A stretch of 12,361 nt of DNA from positions 1 through 12,361 of the forward strand of contig BQJS01000145.1 of NCBI GenBank assembly GCA_021604825.1. Reading direction: 5' to 3'. Below are positions 1 through 8,110 of the stretch, piece by piece. This DNA comes from Phycisphaerae bacterium. Lineage in GTDB: Bacteria > Planctomycetota > Phycisphaerae > UBA1845. The notes under the pieces are model-generated. The model was not told the origin of the DNA, searched no databases, and worked only from the letters and a program-made list of their open reading frames with translations. The first letter of the stretch is position 1. Every line of letters starts with the position of its first letter. The translations under genes and the position numbers were made by a program.

Positions 1-77
1 GCGCGGGCTCGACGATGACGATTCACCACCGCATCATACAAATCCACTCCGCAATTTGTTCGCGCCACTGACTTCAT
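1..77 (-). CDS. Partial gene start, probably type II secretion protein GspK (5' end only)
   Basis: An open frame runs from an ATG at 77 leftwards off the window edge. It encodes about 25 residues ending in a basic stretch (NRHRRAR). It lies 8 bases after the gspJ stop, on the same strand, where gspK normally sits in E-F-G-H-I-J-K clusters. A basic leader just before the edge fits a prepilin-like signal whose cleavage site and hydrophobic helix would lie outside the window. The start is uncertain. The ATG at 77 has no close Shine-Dalgarno sequence, while an in-frame TTG further in follows GGAG at about 5 bases and would give a leader of about 13 residues. The GspK call rests on position and the basic leader, because the diagnostic domain is not visible. 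Confidence 0.5.
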   Translation of the reverse strand, partial: MKSVARTNCGVDLYDAVVNRHRRAR

Positions 78-85
78 GCGACCGT

Positions 86-925
86 TCACATGCCTTCCGA
101 AAATGATGAGACTTCGCGCGACATCCGCGAACCAAAAAACACGTCTGCCTGCACGGGACGAACCAGGATCGAATACCGATCACCGGGCAGCGGATCGATC
201 TCGTCTTCATCTTCTAGAAAATCGTCTTCAACGATGTCCATGTCTTCTGACTCTGGGATCACCGGCTCAAAACCGATCGTGATTCGCACCAACTGCGGCA
301 GTGAATTCCCTTGCGTTAGTACCCAATCGTCCCACCACGTCGCCCCGTCAAAATATTTCAACTCCAGAAACCGAATCTCCGGAGCATAGAGTTCTTCCTT
401 AAACGCCATCTGCGCTTCTTCAACTTCCTCAGCCGACTCTTCGGCTTCCTCACTGACGACGAGCGCGTCACGCAGATACGTCTTGCTTTCACGCCGCACC
501 AAACCCAGCGCCCGAGGATCACCGTCTTCGGTCAGATTCTCCTCGTCCCACGCGACGTAATAGCGAATCTGCTGCAAATCAAACTGCGGCGGAATCTTTC
601 GCTGCCGAATCGATTGCACCTCACTGAGCTTGCGATCGGGCATCACCAAGGTGTTGACTTCGATCCGATCCTTATACCCAAACACGCCCACGCCATAACC
701 CGGGACGTTGCCAACTGCCTGCCGAACTTCACGGGACATCCGCTCAAGAATGACACGGGCCAACTGCGCGTCGCGACTCCGCTTGGTCCCTTCATCGCGC
801 TGAACCAAGGCGTTGTCATAGAAAACCATCAACATCGACATCAACATCACGAGCAAACTGATGGCGATCACCACTTCCAGTAGCGTAAATCCTCGCCTCG
901 CTCTTCTGTAATTGCGTGCAAACAT
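86..925 (-). CDS. gspJ: Type II secretion minor pseudopilin GspJ
   Basis: A 279-residue protein that should form part of the pseudopilus tip complex (GspH-I-J-K) in the periplasm, anchored in the inner membrane before assembly. The N-terminus is a class III prepilin signal: a basic leader, then RRGFTLLEVVIAISLL with the expected cut after Gly12, Phe at +1 and Glu17 at +5, and a hydrophobic helix to about residue 35. The C-terminal part (about 185-217, ELKYFDG..WW..W....LPQLVRITI) matches the GspJ pattern of a Trp-rich strand followed by LP and a beta strand. Two acidic stretches, about 158-171 and 224-244, look like insertions. I chose the ATG at 925 because it overlaps the gspI stop as TGATG, which implies translational coupling. 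A TTG codon directly before it (928) is an alternative that adds one residue. The J assignment comes from the motif and gene order. Confidence 0.88.
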   Translation of the reverse strand: MFARNYRRARRGFTLLEVVIAISLLVMLMSMLMVFYDNALVQRDEGTKRSRDAQLARVILERMSREVRQAVGNVPGYGVGVFGYKDRIEVNTLVMPDRKLSEVQSIRQRKIPPQFDLQQIRYYVAWDEENLTEDGDPRALGLVRRESKTYLRDALVVSEEAEESAEEVEEAQMAFKEELYAPEIRFLELKYFDGATWWDDWVLTQGNSLPQLVRITIGFEPVIPESEDMDIVEDDFLEDEDEIDPLPGDRYSILVRPVQADVFFGSRMSREVSSFSEGM

Positions 926-1911
926 CAACGCCCACCTCGGCGTCCGCCACGCCTGCCACCGCCGCGTGGGTTGCGCCCACCGCGCTGGGACTCATCATCT
1001 TCGACGCCATCGCCATCTACGCCGCTGTCGTCGTCGGGAGTCCCGGAACCGTCATCGACTGCACCGTCGTCGCCACTTCCGTCGCCAACACCGTCATCTG
1101 ATCCGGTGTTGCTATCATCGACACCGGTGTCGTCCGTTCCGCCTGTGTTCCCGTCATCGCTGCCCGAATCGCCGTCGGCGTCGTTGCGCTGCTCTGCAAA
1201 AATCGCTTCCAGCAGTGGTCGAATCTCAGCCGGCACCATATTGAGGATGCTGTCTTCACCGACCCCCAATGCCGGCATCAGCACGGGTAACACCTCGAGC
1301 AATTCCTCCATGCTCATGTCGCGAAACATCGCCGGGTTCAGTTGATTCACATCAACCGCTCCACCCCCGACCGTCGACAATTGCTCATTGATGTCCGCCG
1401 CCCGCTCCTCGTCGAGTCCAAAATCCGTCGTCAAATCGAGCGGCCTGGGAAGCGTGCGCAGCGTGTGATACGTCTTTAACACGAACGCCTCGTCGAAGTT
1501 GAACTCTCCCATGTTGTCGGGTTCGACTTCGCGCTCCGGGTCGTAAAGAATCTGAAGCGTCACCGCCACCATCGGCGTATCCAACGGATGCCGCGGCGAC
1601 GTCGGGTTCGGATCTTCCGGCAACGGTTGAGCCAACAACCGCCAACCATAAAACGGGAACAACCGCCCGAACTCGTCTTCCTGTTCGAGTTCCAACTCGA
1701 GCAAGCCCGTGTCCATTTCGGCCAACTTCGACTCAGCCAGAAACACCACCCGGGCCATGTGATTCGTCTGATACGTGCGATCCGTCGCCGACTGAAGCTG
1801 TGCCCCGATGACAGCCATCCCCATCACGAGCAGACCGACAGCCACCACGACTTCCAACAATAGGAAACCCGGTAGCTGCAAGTCGGTTCGGTTATGCAAA
1901 CGTCGAATCAT
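925..1911 (-). CDS. gspI: Type II secretion minor pseudopilin GspI-like, with Asp/Gly-rich and Arg/Gly-rich tail
   Basis: A 328-residue pseudopilin-like protein. The leader ends in LPGFLLLEVVVAVGLLVMG, so the prepilin peptidase should cut after Gly15, leaving Phe16 at +1 and Glu20 at +5. The segment after the helix (AQLQSATDRTYQ, then ARVVFLAESKLAEM) resembles GspI, which has a conserved A..L...KL.E pattern there. GspI is normally about 120-130 residues. Here the core (to about 155) is followed by a helical middle region (about 165-240), an Asp/Gly/Ser-rich low-complexity stretch (about 243-308) and a basic Arg/Gly tail (about 310-328). The start ATG overlaps the gspH stop as ATGA, and the stop overlaps the gspJ start. 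Assignment to I rather than another minor pseudopilin comes mostly from order and the short motif. The role of the long C-terminal part is unknown. Confidence 0.75.
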   Translation of the reverse strand: MIRRLHNRTDLQLPGFLLLEVVVAVGLLVMGMAVIGAQLQSATDRTYQTNHMARVVFLAESKLAEMDTGLLELELEQEDEFGRLFPFYGWRLLAQPLPEDPNPTSPRHPLDTPMVAVTLQILYDPEREVEPDNMGEFNFDEAFVLKTYHTLRTLPRPLDLTTDFGLDEERAADINEQLSTVGGGAVDVNQLNPAMFRDMSMEELLEVLPVLMPALGVGEDSILNMVPAEIRPLLEAIFAEQRNDADGDSGSDDGNTGGTDDTGVDDSNTGSDDGVGDGSGDDGAVDDGSGTPDDDSGVDGDGVEDDESQRGGRNPRGGGRRGGRRGGR

Positions 1912-2693
1912 CGCCGCACGCTCGCTTCGCGAATCTCAAGCACGTTGTCTTCGGTCAGTTTCTGCGCTTGCACAAAATCCTTCCGCAAGACCGGTGGCCA
2001 ACCGTGCTCCTTCATCATTTCCAACTCTTCGATAAAGAGCGATCGCTGCAACCACGCCAAACCGGTCAATCCATCCAGGATCACTTCCAGCCGGCCAAAC
2101 TCGGTCTCGTCGTCAAGATCTTCTGCCGGCACATCCATTGGCGCATCGGTCAATAAAAACGTCGCCCACTCACTCGTGCCATCCGTATCCAGCACCAGCG
2201 GTGGAAACTCTTCTTCATAAGTCTCGCCAGCCGATTCCTCGATATCCTCAAGGCGTTCTTCTTCCAACTCCAGGGCGTACTCGTCTTGCCCGAGCAGTTG
2301 ATCGATGGTCGGTTTTCCCAACCGAACCTTCACGCAGCGGATACCGCGAAGGAGTGTCTCGTCGCGGGCCCAGGCGGCCAACACCGGTCGAAACTCCTCC
2401 GGAAACTCAAGCGGTCGATCCTCAACCTCAACGACCGGCTGGCGCTGATCGCCCTGACCATCAAGTTCGTCTTCGCGCGGAAAACGAATGCGGTAACGCA
2501 ACCCATCAATCATCGCGTTGGCCCGGGTCAACTGAATCAGCGCCCGCATCTGCCGCGCCGACTCGGGCAACTGCGCCCGAGTGAAATCGTTCATCAAACT
2601 CGGCATCACCATCGCCATCACGATCGCCAGCAATCCCGTCACCAAAAGGATTTCAAGCAACGTAAAACCGCGATGTACTCGACGACGATTCAT
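1908..2693 (-). CDS. gspH: Type II secretion minor pseudopilin GspH-like
   Basis: A 261-residue pseudopilin. The N-terminus MNRRRVHRGFTLLEILLV gives a cut after Gly9, Phe10 at +1 and Glu14 at +5, followed by a hydrophobic helix to about residue 31 ending in Pro. The region about 45-70 (ESARQMRALIQLTRANAM..GLRYRIRF) fits the GspH/FimT pattern, in which the helix continues as a segment handling Ala/Arg residues and then a beta strand. Two later strands, about 164-183 (PPLVLDTDGTSEWATFLLTD) and 201-215, fit the GspH C-terminal sheet. The protein is longer than typical GspH (about 150-190 residues) and carries acidic stretches around 136-162 and 189-199. The start has a GGAAAG sequence just upstream. 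It lies 112 bases downstream of gspG and overlaps gspI by 4 bases. In the T2SS, GspH joins the tip complex to the GspG fibre. Confidence 0.82.
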   Translation of the reverse strand: MNRRRVHRGFTLLEILLVTGLLAIVMAMVMPSLMNDFTRAQLPESARQMRALIQLTRANAMIDGLRYRIRFPREDELDGQGDQRQPVVEVEDRPLEFPEEFRPVLAAWARDETLLRGIRCVKVRLGKPTIDQLLGQDEYALELEEERLEDIEESAGETYEEEFPPLVLDTDGTSEWATFLLTDAPMDVPAEDLDDETEFGRLEVILDGLTGLAWLQRSLFIEELEMMKEHGWPPVLRKDFVQAQKLTEDNVLEIREASVRR

Positions 2694-2805
2694 GGCTTTC
2701 CAACATGCAGCCCAAAGTTCGAGACGATCGACGCAACGTCAATCATCTCGAACTTCGGCGCTGCGACTGGTGCAAGTTTCGATCCAGGAAGCGATCCCGA
2801 ATCGC

Positions 2806-3285
2806 TTATTTGTCAGTCCAGTTCTTGATGTCGTCTTCGGTGCCTTCCTTCTGGTCCGGGCCCTTGCTAGAAAGATCGAAGCCGTCCTCGTTAAACTTCC
2901 CCGGAGACTCGTAAACGAATTCCTGATTCCAGGGGTCGCGCAATTCTTCGGGAGGGGTTTCCAAGTACGGACCCTTCCAAATTTTATCGTCCTCATCAAT
3001 GCTGCTCGGGATACGATGCAGCGCTTCCAATCCCTCGTCGGTGTCTGGATACTTGCCGACATCGAATTTGTATTTCTTTAGCTGCATGGAAATATCACCG
3101 CTTCGGCCGACCGAGGCCTTGGCGATATCGATCTTCGCCTGTTCCCCGCTTCGCATCAGGTTGGGCACAACGAATGCTGCCAACAGCGCGAGAATGCCAA
3201 CCACGATCAGAATTTCCAAGAGTGAAAACCCGCGACGAATCCGTTTGCTTCTATTTTGTCTTGTTTCTACTTGCCCAATCATCAT
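2806..3285 (-). CDS. gspG: Type II secretion major pseudopilin GspG
   Basis: A 159-residue major pseudopilin that polymerises into the periplasmic pseudopilus acting as the secretion piston. The prepilin signal is clear: basic leader, RRGFSLLEILIVVGILALL, cut after Gly19, Phe20 at +1, Glu24 at +5, and the conserved Pro41 after the helix. The family motif GKYPDTDEGLEAL is at about 77-89. The C-terminal segment from about 131 (DGFDLSSKGPDQKEGTEDDIKNW) matches the GspG loop that binds calcium in characterised homologues. The length is close to family norm (about 140-150) apart from a slightly long leader. Two ATG codons stand in tandem at 3285 and 3282. An AAGGG sequence 6 bases upstream supports the first. 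It lies 59 bases after gspF, so it is probably on the same transcript. Confidence 0.95.
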   Translation of the reverse strand: MMIGQVETRQNRSKRIRRGFSLLEILIVVGILALLAAFVVPNLMRSGEQAKIDIAKASVGRSGDISMQLKKYKFDVGKYPDTDEGLEALHRIPSSIDEDDKIWKGPYLETPPEELRDPWNQEFVYESPGKFNEDGFDLSSKGPDQKEGTEDDIKNWTDK

Positions 3286-3344
3286 TCCAAACCCTTTGTT
3301 TGATGGATTAAAACTCGCTCACAAGTCATTTGCGATTTATGAAA

Positions 3345-4550
3345 TCAAATGCCACCGCCCTGCGACATCGTCAAGATCGGTAGCAACAACGCCAACGCAA
3401 TACACAACACCAACACCGCCATCACCAACAACAAAATCGGTTCCAGCAAACGCACCGCCACATCGATCGTGCGGGCCGTCCGCGCCTCATTCGTATCCGC
3501 AATCTGCACGAGCACGTTGTCGAGGTTGTTGCTCTCCTCGGCGACGGCCATCATGTCGATCACGTCTTCCGGAAACAGCCCGCTCTTTCCCAGCGGCGTC
3601 GAAAGCGACTCACCTTTTTGTACACTCGTCGCGGCTTCGCCGATGCGTTCCGATAGAATCCGATTCCCGGTCGATTCCTTGGCAATGTCCAAAGCCTGCA
3701 AAATGGGTACGCCATTGCCCAAAAGCGTGCCCAAAATCCTGCAAAACCGGCATATCGCCACCATGGTAATAATCTTGCCAAGCATCGGACCTTTCAGCTT
3801 GATCCGATCCAAGGCGATTTTGCCGTTTTCCGTCTTCAAATACGTATAAATCGCCACGCCAGCCACCACGATCGCAACCAGCATCACGTGGTAGTAGTTC
3901 AGCAGCACATCGGTCACGCCGAACACGATGTAGCTCAGCGTATTAAACGACTCTTCCCGCAGGTGCTTGCGCAATTCCGGCACCACGAAGATCATCAGAA
4001 ACATCACAATCGTCGTACCCGCCGTCATCAGCACAGCCGGGTAAATCATCGAACCGATCAGCTTGTTGCGAAGCTCATCCTGCCGCTCGGCAAACATCGC
4101 GATCCGCGACAACACGTCCTCCAAAAACCCGCCGCTTTCGCCCGCCCGAATCATCGTCACGTGCAAGTCGGCGAAGGCATTCGGATGCTTGGCCATCGAG
4201 TCGCCCAACGTTTCACCCGACGCCACATCCTCGCGCACATCACGCAAGACGGCAGACAGTACGGGGCTCGTATTCTGGCGGCCCAGCACTTCCAAACTTC
4301 GAAGCAACGGCACGCCGGCGCGAAGCAGGTCAGCCAGTTGCGTGTAAAACGAAGTCTGGTGCTTGAGTTTGACTTTCTTCTTGCGACCAGAAATCGCAGA
4401 TGCCGTCGCTCCGCCACCTTCTTCAACCGACACCGGAAAAAGCGACTGTTCATCCAACAGGCGCAGGGCAGCCGACTGGTTGTCAGCCTGCAACGCACCA
4501 GTCACAGCCTGCCCGTCCGAAGCAATGGCCTTGTATCGAAAAGTCGGCAT
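3345..4550 (-). CDS. gspF: Type II secretion inner-membrane platform protein GspF
   Basis: A 401-residue polytopic protein, the usual GspF length. It starts MPTFRYKAIASDGQAVTG, typical of the family's N-terminal domain. Two T2SSF repeats follow: about 66-191 (QTSFYTQLADLLRAGVPLL.., later GESGGFLEDVL and a membrane segment at about 169-190) and about 268-392 (FCRILGTLLGNGVPIL.., AEESNNLDNVL, and a membrane segment at about 370-392). A further membrane segment lies at about 221-237. The end LLLPILTMSQGG fits the family's conserved C-terminus. GspF sits in the inner membrane and couples the GspE ATPase to pseudopilus assembly. The start is fixed because an in-frame TAA directly precedes the ATG. 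No Shine-Dalgarno sequence is visible. A 447-base gap separates it from gspE. Confidence 0.95.
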   Translation of the reverse strand: MPTFRYKAIASDGQAVTGALQADNQSAALRLLDEQSLFPVSVEEGGGATASAISGRKKKVKLKHQTSFYTQLADLLRAGVPLLRSLEVLGRQNTSPVLSAVLRDVREDVASGETLGDSMAKHPNAFADLHVTMIRAGESGGFLEDVLSRIAMFAERQDELRNKLIGSMIYPAVLMTAGTTIVMFLMIFVVPELRKHLREESFNTLSYIVFGVTDVLLNYYHVMLVAIVVAGVAIYTYLKTENGKIALDRIKLKGPMLGKIITMVAICRFCRILGTLLGNGVPILQALDIAKESTGNRILSERIGEAATSVQKGESLSTPLGKSGLFPEDVIDMMAVAEESNNLDNVLVQIADTNEARTARTIDVAVRLLEPILLLVMAVLVLCIALALLLPILTMSQGGGI

Positions 4551-4997
4551 TTATGATTTCTGCATGGTGACAGACCACCTGGCGCAAAGACCCATTCTGC
4601 GCAGAGGTGCAGTCCGCCCCAAATCTCCGCGAACACCCAATTTAAGTGTTACGGACGCGGCGGCCAAGGTAGGCGCACGAGAAGTGTACAACTGCTCGCA
4701 TGCTCTTGACCGTCCATGGTCCTGTCGAGCACGCTTCGCCAAATGAAGCGATCGCGTGTACCTTACTTCGCCGCAAGCACTTACGTCAATCAGATAATTG
4801 CTTGTTCAATCGTTGATTCTGCAATCTCCCGGAATCCTCCCGGTGCATTTTCTACACCGACGTAACCGGCTGATTGCAGTTAAATTGGGAAGAGTTGAAA
4901 AGACGGTCTGCAGTCGAGGTTTGCATGGAACACCCAGGCGGTCCCAGCCGCGTCCTCCTCCGGAACCACCTACTTTAACTTCATGGAAGATATGTGC
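4551..4997. other. 447-base gap between gspE and gspF with no convincing gene
   Basis: The stretch lies inside an otherwise tight T2SS cluster. A minus-strand open frame (4551-4742) begins only with TTG, has no recognisable protein features and ends in a TAA that touches the gspF start codon, so I do not call it a gene. I see small inverted repeats only, no long hairpin followed by a T-run, and no RNA gene I can recognise. A weak promoter-like pair at 4639-4667 on the minus strand could give gspF its own transcript. Confidence 0.6.
4639..4667 (-). promoter_or_regulatory. Weak candidate sigma70-type promoter for gspF-gspJ
   Basis: Read on the minus strand, TTGGCC (4662-4667) and TAAATT (4639-4644) are separated by 17 bases. 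Each hexamer matches the sigma70 consensus at four of six positions. The predicted start would leave about 80 bases before the gspF ATG. This could be chance, since planctomycete-like promoters are often poorly conserved. Its location in the long gspE-gspF gap is the main support. Confidence 0.22.
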
Positions 4998-6734
4998 TTA
5001 GGCTTTTGCGACGCGGAGGACTTCGCTGATCGTGGTCTTGCCCTCGCGAACCTTGTCCCATCCGTCAGCCCGCATGGGACGGAACCCGCCCGCAGCCGCA
5101 ACCTTGAGCAAGTCACCGGCCGTGCCCCGTTGAATGATCACCTCGCGAATCTCGTCGGTGATTCGCAAGAATTCGTAGATTCCAACGCGACCCTTGAATC
5201 CGGTGTCGCGGCAATCACGGCAGCCAGCCCCCCGATGTATTTTTCCGCTTGGCGGGAGTTCAAAATCGTTGGGCACTTCGGAGGGTTCGGGCGTGTACTC
5301 TTCGGCGCACTTCGGACAGATGCGCCGCACCAGTCGCTGTGCCAACACACCCTCGACCGAACTGCTGACCAAGAATGCTTCAACGCCCATGTCGAGCAAA
5401 CGCGTCGCGGCGCTGGCTGAGTCGTTCGTGTGCAACGTGCTAAACACCAAGTGACCAGTCAGCGATGCATTGATCGCCACCTCAGCCGTTTCCTTGTCAC
5501 GAATTTCACCGACGAGAATCACGTCCGGATCATGTCGCAAGAATGCCCTCAACCCATACGCAAACGTCAGTCCGATCGAAGGTTTCATCTGCACCTGATT
5601 GATGCCATCGATGAAGTATTCAACCGGATCTTCAACGGTGAGAATTTTCACCGCATCGCTCTTGATGCTGTTGAGCGCCGCGTACAGCGAAGTCGTCTTA
5701 CCACTACCCGTCGGACCGGTCACGAGAATGATCCCGTGCGGCATCGTGATGATTTCTTTCCACGCGTTGTAAACCTCTTCGCCCATCCCCAAATCGCTCA
5801 TGCTCAAAAGCACGGATTGTTTGTCGAGGATACGCATGACCACGCCTTCACCGTGGGCGGCGGGGATGATGCTGACACGCAAATCGATGTCGCGATTCTG
5901 CGCGCGGATGCGGAAACCACCGTCTTGCGGCAAACGTTTTTCAGCGATGTTCAGGTTTGAAAGAATCTTGATGCGACTGATGATCGCGTTCTGAAATCGC
6001 CTTATTTCAGGGGGAACGTGCGTGGTGTGCAACACACCGTCGATGCGATATCGAATGCGCAGATCGTTTTCAAACGGTTCGATATGAATATCACTCGCCC
6101 GGTCGCGGATGGCCTCGACAAGAATTTCGTTGACCAATTTAACGACCGTCGCTTCTTGGGCGGCTTCTAAAATGTCGCCGGAATCGTCGTCAACATCGCT
6201 GACCACTTCGACTTCATCGATGCCGATCATCTCTTCGACGGTCTGCCCACCGACGCCGTAGTGCTCACGAATCACGCGCATGATGTCGGCTTCGGATGCG
6301 AGTACCGGTTCGACCTTGCAACCGGTGAGCATGCGCAGTTCGTCGAACGCATAAAGGTCAAACGGATTGGACGTAGCCAACCGAATGGCGCCGTTCTTGC
6401 GATCGATCGGAAACAAGTTGTAGCGGTGTACGGTGCGCGAAGGGACGACTTTGAGAAGTTCCTGATCGACCTTGATTTTGGTGAGGTCAACAAACGGAAT
6501 GGATAGTTGCTCGCCGCGCGCTTCGATGACTTCGAGTTCGGTCGCGAAGCCCATGTCGACGAGTTTCTTTTCAACGGGAACGCTCTCAGTCGCGCCGGCT
6601 TTCTCGGCTTCGGCGCGCTGGTCGTCCGTGATCTTTCCGTGCTTTACAAGTATGGAAGCAATCGTCACGCGAATCCCTGCCTGTTCATCTAAGCCATCCA
6701 ACGATCTTCGCTTTGCAGCGACGTCAGATGGCAT
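4998..6734 (-). CDS. gspE: Type II secretion cytoplasmic ATPase GspE
   Basis: A 578-residue GspE/PilB-family ATPase that powers pseudopilus assembly at the inner membrane. The N-terminal T2SSE_N (MshEN-like) region spans about 20-160 and the nucleotide-binding module about 185-578. Visible motifs are Walker A GPTGSGKTT (340-348), the Asp box ILTVEDPVEY (364-373), Walker B DVILVGEIRD (404-413), the His box TLHTN (433-437) and a zinc-binding tetracysteine formed by C473, C476, C505 and C508. The two MshEN repeats lack the RLG sequence used for cyclic-di-GMP binding in known members, so I do not expect that regulation. I chose the ATG at 6734. A TTG at 6764 would add ten residues, and neither start has a strong Shine-Dalgarno sequence. 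It is the first gene of the minus-strand cluster. The T2SS assignment over type IV pili comes from the linked gspF and gspG-J genes. Confidence 0.93.
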   Translation of the reverse strand: MPSDVAAKRRSLDGLDEQAGIRVTIASILVKHGKITDDQRAEAEKAGATESVPVEKKLVDMGFATELEVIEARGEQLSIPFVDLTKIKVDQELLKVVPSRTVHRYNLFPIDRKNGAIRLATSNPFDLYAFDELRMLTGCKVEPVLASEADIMRVIREHYGVGGQTVEEMIGIDEVEVVSDVDDDSGDILEAAQEATVVKLVNEILVEAIRDRASDIHIEPFENDLRIRYRIDGVLHTTHVPPEIRRFQNAIISRIKILSNLNIAEKRLPQDGGFRIRAQNRDIDLRVSIIPAAHGEGVVMRILDKQSVLLSMSDLGMGEEVYNAWKEIITMPHGIILVTGPTGSGKTTSLYAALNSIKSDAVKILTVEDPVEYFIDGINQVQMKPSIGLTFAYGLRAFLRHDPDVILVGEIRDKETAEVAINASLTGHLVFSTLHTNDSASAATRLLDMGVEAFLVSSSVEGVLAQRLVRRICPKCAEEYTPEPSEVPNDFELPPSGKIHRGAGCRDCRDTGFKGRVGIYEFLRITDEIREVIIQRGTAGDLLKVAAAGGFRPMRADGWDKVREGKTTISEVLRVAKA

Positions 6735-6807
6735 CGTGTTTTGAAATCTCAATCGACCCGGCAATCATGCACCACACGCAACCATTGGCGCACTCAGGGC
6801 GCATCGA

Positions 6808-6813
6808 TTTATA
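6808..6813 (-). promoter_or_regulatory. Candidate -10 element upstream of gspE
   Basis: The minus strand reads TATAAA (extended TATAAAT) about 75 bases upstream of the chosen gspE ATG, in the 280-base region shared with the divergent threonine aldolase gene. No good -35 hexamer stands at 16-18 bases. The nearest candidate (TGAAAC, 18 bases away) is poor. The element is in the right place for the T2SS transcript but remains a weak call. Confidence 0.25.
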
Positions 6814-7014
6814 CCAGATTCACGATCGCCGGTTTCAGTCGAAAACCGAATCTCGCCAGAACCTGCAATCGCCACAAATTCTTATCGGATATACACTTAC
6901 AAGGACTCCAGCCCGTCTCTCCGGCTGTGCGACTGCGTTCTAACTTCTTTCCTGCCATTGCGTTAGCATACCGGGCACTTTTGAAACTAGACACAACGCA
7001 AACGGAACCATCCC

Positions 7015-8088
7015 ATGACCGAGAGAATCCAAGTCATGCCCAACCAAGCAAACAACATCCCTCCAGTGATCGACCTGCGTAGCGACACCGTCACCCAGCC
7101 CACCCCGGCGATGCGCGAGGCCATGATGTCAGCCCCCCTGGGCGATGACATTTTCAGCGACGACCCCACGGTCAACGCGTTGCAGGATCGTGTCGCGGCG
7201 ATGTTCGGGATGCAGGCGGCATTGTTCGTCCCCTCCGGAACGATGGCCAACCAGATCGCCATCCGCAGCCACACCGAACCGGGCGACGAAATCATCTGCC
7301 ACCACCTAAGCCACATCTACCTATACGAAGCCGGCGCGCCCGCAGCGATCAGCGGTTGCTCGATGCGCCTGCTCGACGGCGATCGCGGCATGTTTACACC
7401 CGACGATGTGCGGGCAGCACTACGCCCCGTCGATCAGCATTTCCCCATCAGCCGCCTGTGCGTCATCGAAAACACCCAGAACAGAGGCGGTGGATCCGTG
7501 TGGCCCGTCGATCAAATTGCATCGATCAGTGAAGCAGCCCGCGAACTCGGATTGAAAATGCATCTCGACGGCGCCCGCATCATGAACGCCTGCGTCGCGT
7601 CGGGAACAGACGTGAAGGATTACGCCAGGCACTTCGACTCAACGACCATCTGTTTTTCAAAAGGACTTGGCGCGCCGGTAGGATCAGCAGTAGCAGGAAG
7701 CAGCGCATTTATTTATCGCGCCCGTCGATTCAGAAAAATGTTCGGAGGGGCCATGCGTCAATCCGGCATCCTAGCCGCCGCGGCCAACCACGCCCTCGAT
7801 CACCACGTCAAGCGACTGAAAGAGGATCACGAAAATGCCGCAACCCTCGCTAAGAAACTTTCGGATAACCCTCGAATCAAAGTCGATCCGTGCGAAACCA
7901 ACATCGTGTATTTTGATCTCGAAGAAAGCGCTGGCACCGCACCAGCGTTGGAAGCAAAACTGCTGGAAAACAACGTAAGAATGCTAGCCCTCGGCCCGCA
8001 ACGCCTCCGCGCGGTCATGCACTTGCATATTACAAACGATGACATTGAGCGCGCAGCCTCAATCATCCTCGAATCAATTCCAAATTAG
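7015..8088 (+). CDS. ltaE: Low-specificity L-threonine aldolase (PLP-dependent)
   Basis: A 357-residue fold-type I PLP enzyme predicted to cleave L-threonine and L-allo-threonine to glycine and acetaldehyde in the cytoplasm. The N-terminal hallmark IDLRSDTVTQPTPAMREAM is at about 19-37, followed by GDDIFSDDPTVNAL. SGTMANQ (74-80) forms the PLP phosphate-binding region, His100 in SHIYLYEAG is the residue expected to stack on the cofactor, HLDGAR (183-188) supplies the Asp185 that pairs with the pyridine nitrogen, and FSKGLGAPVGS carries the Schiff-base Lys216. Length is typical (about 340-360). The first ATG has GGAA 7 bases upstream. An in-frame ATG at 7036 is also possible, since the conserved region begins only at about residue 19. 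It is transcribed away from gspE and towards trkA, and no linked pathway gene is in the window. I cannot tell L- from L-allo preference from sequence alone. Confidence 0.93.
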   Translation: MTERIQVMPNQANNIPPVIDLRSDTVTQPTPAMREAMMSAPLGDDIFSDDPTVNALQDRVAAMFGMQAALFVPSGTMANQIAIRSHTEPGDEIICHHLSHIYLYEAGAPAAISGCSMRLLDGDRGMFTPDDVRAALRPVDQHFPISRLCVIENTQNRGGGSVWPVDQIASISEAARELGLKMHLDGARIMNACVASGTDVKDYARHFDSTTICFSKGLGAPVGSAVAGSSAFIYRARRFRKMFGGAMRQSGILAAAANHALDHHVKRLKEDHENAATLAKKLSDNPRIKVDPCETNIVYFDLEESAGTAPALEAKLLENNVRMLALGPQRLRAVMHLHITNDDIERAASIILESIPN

Positions 8089-8110
8089 ACACTGCGATTA
8101 AGAGGAAGAT

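Noticed and set aside
912..1244. Plus-strand His/Arg-rich open frame opposite gspI
   Set aside because: It is the antisense shadow of the Asp/Gly-rich codons of the GspI tail. The low-complexity DNA keeps several frames open.
4551..4742. Minus-strand 63-residue open frame directly before gspF
   Set aside because: It starts only with TTG, shows no domain, signal or membrane features, and has no ribosome site. Its in-frame stop next to the gspF ATG looks accidental.
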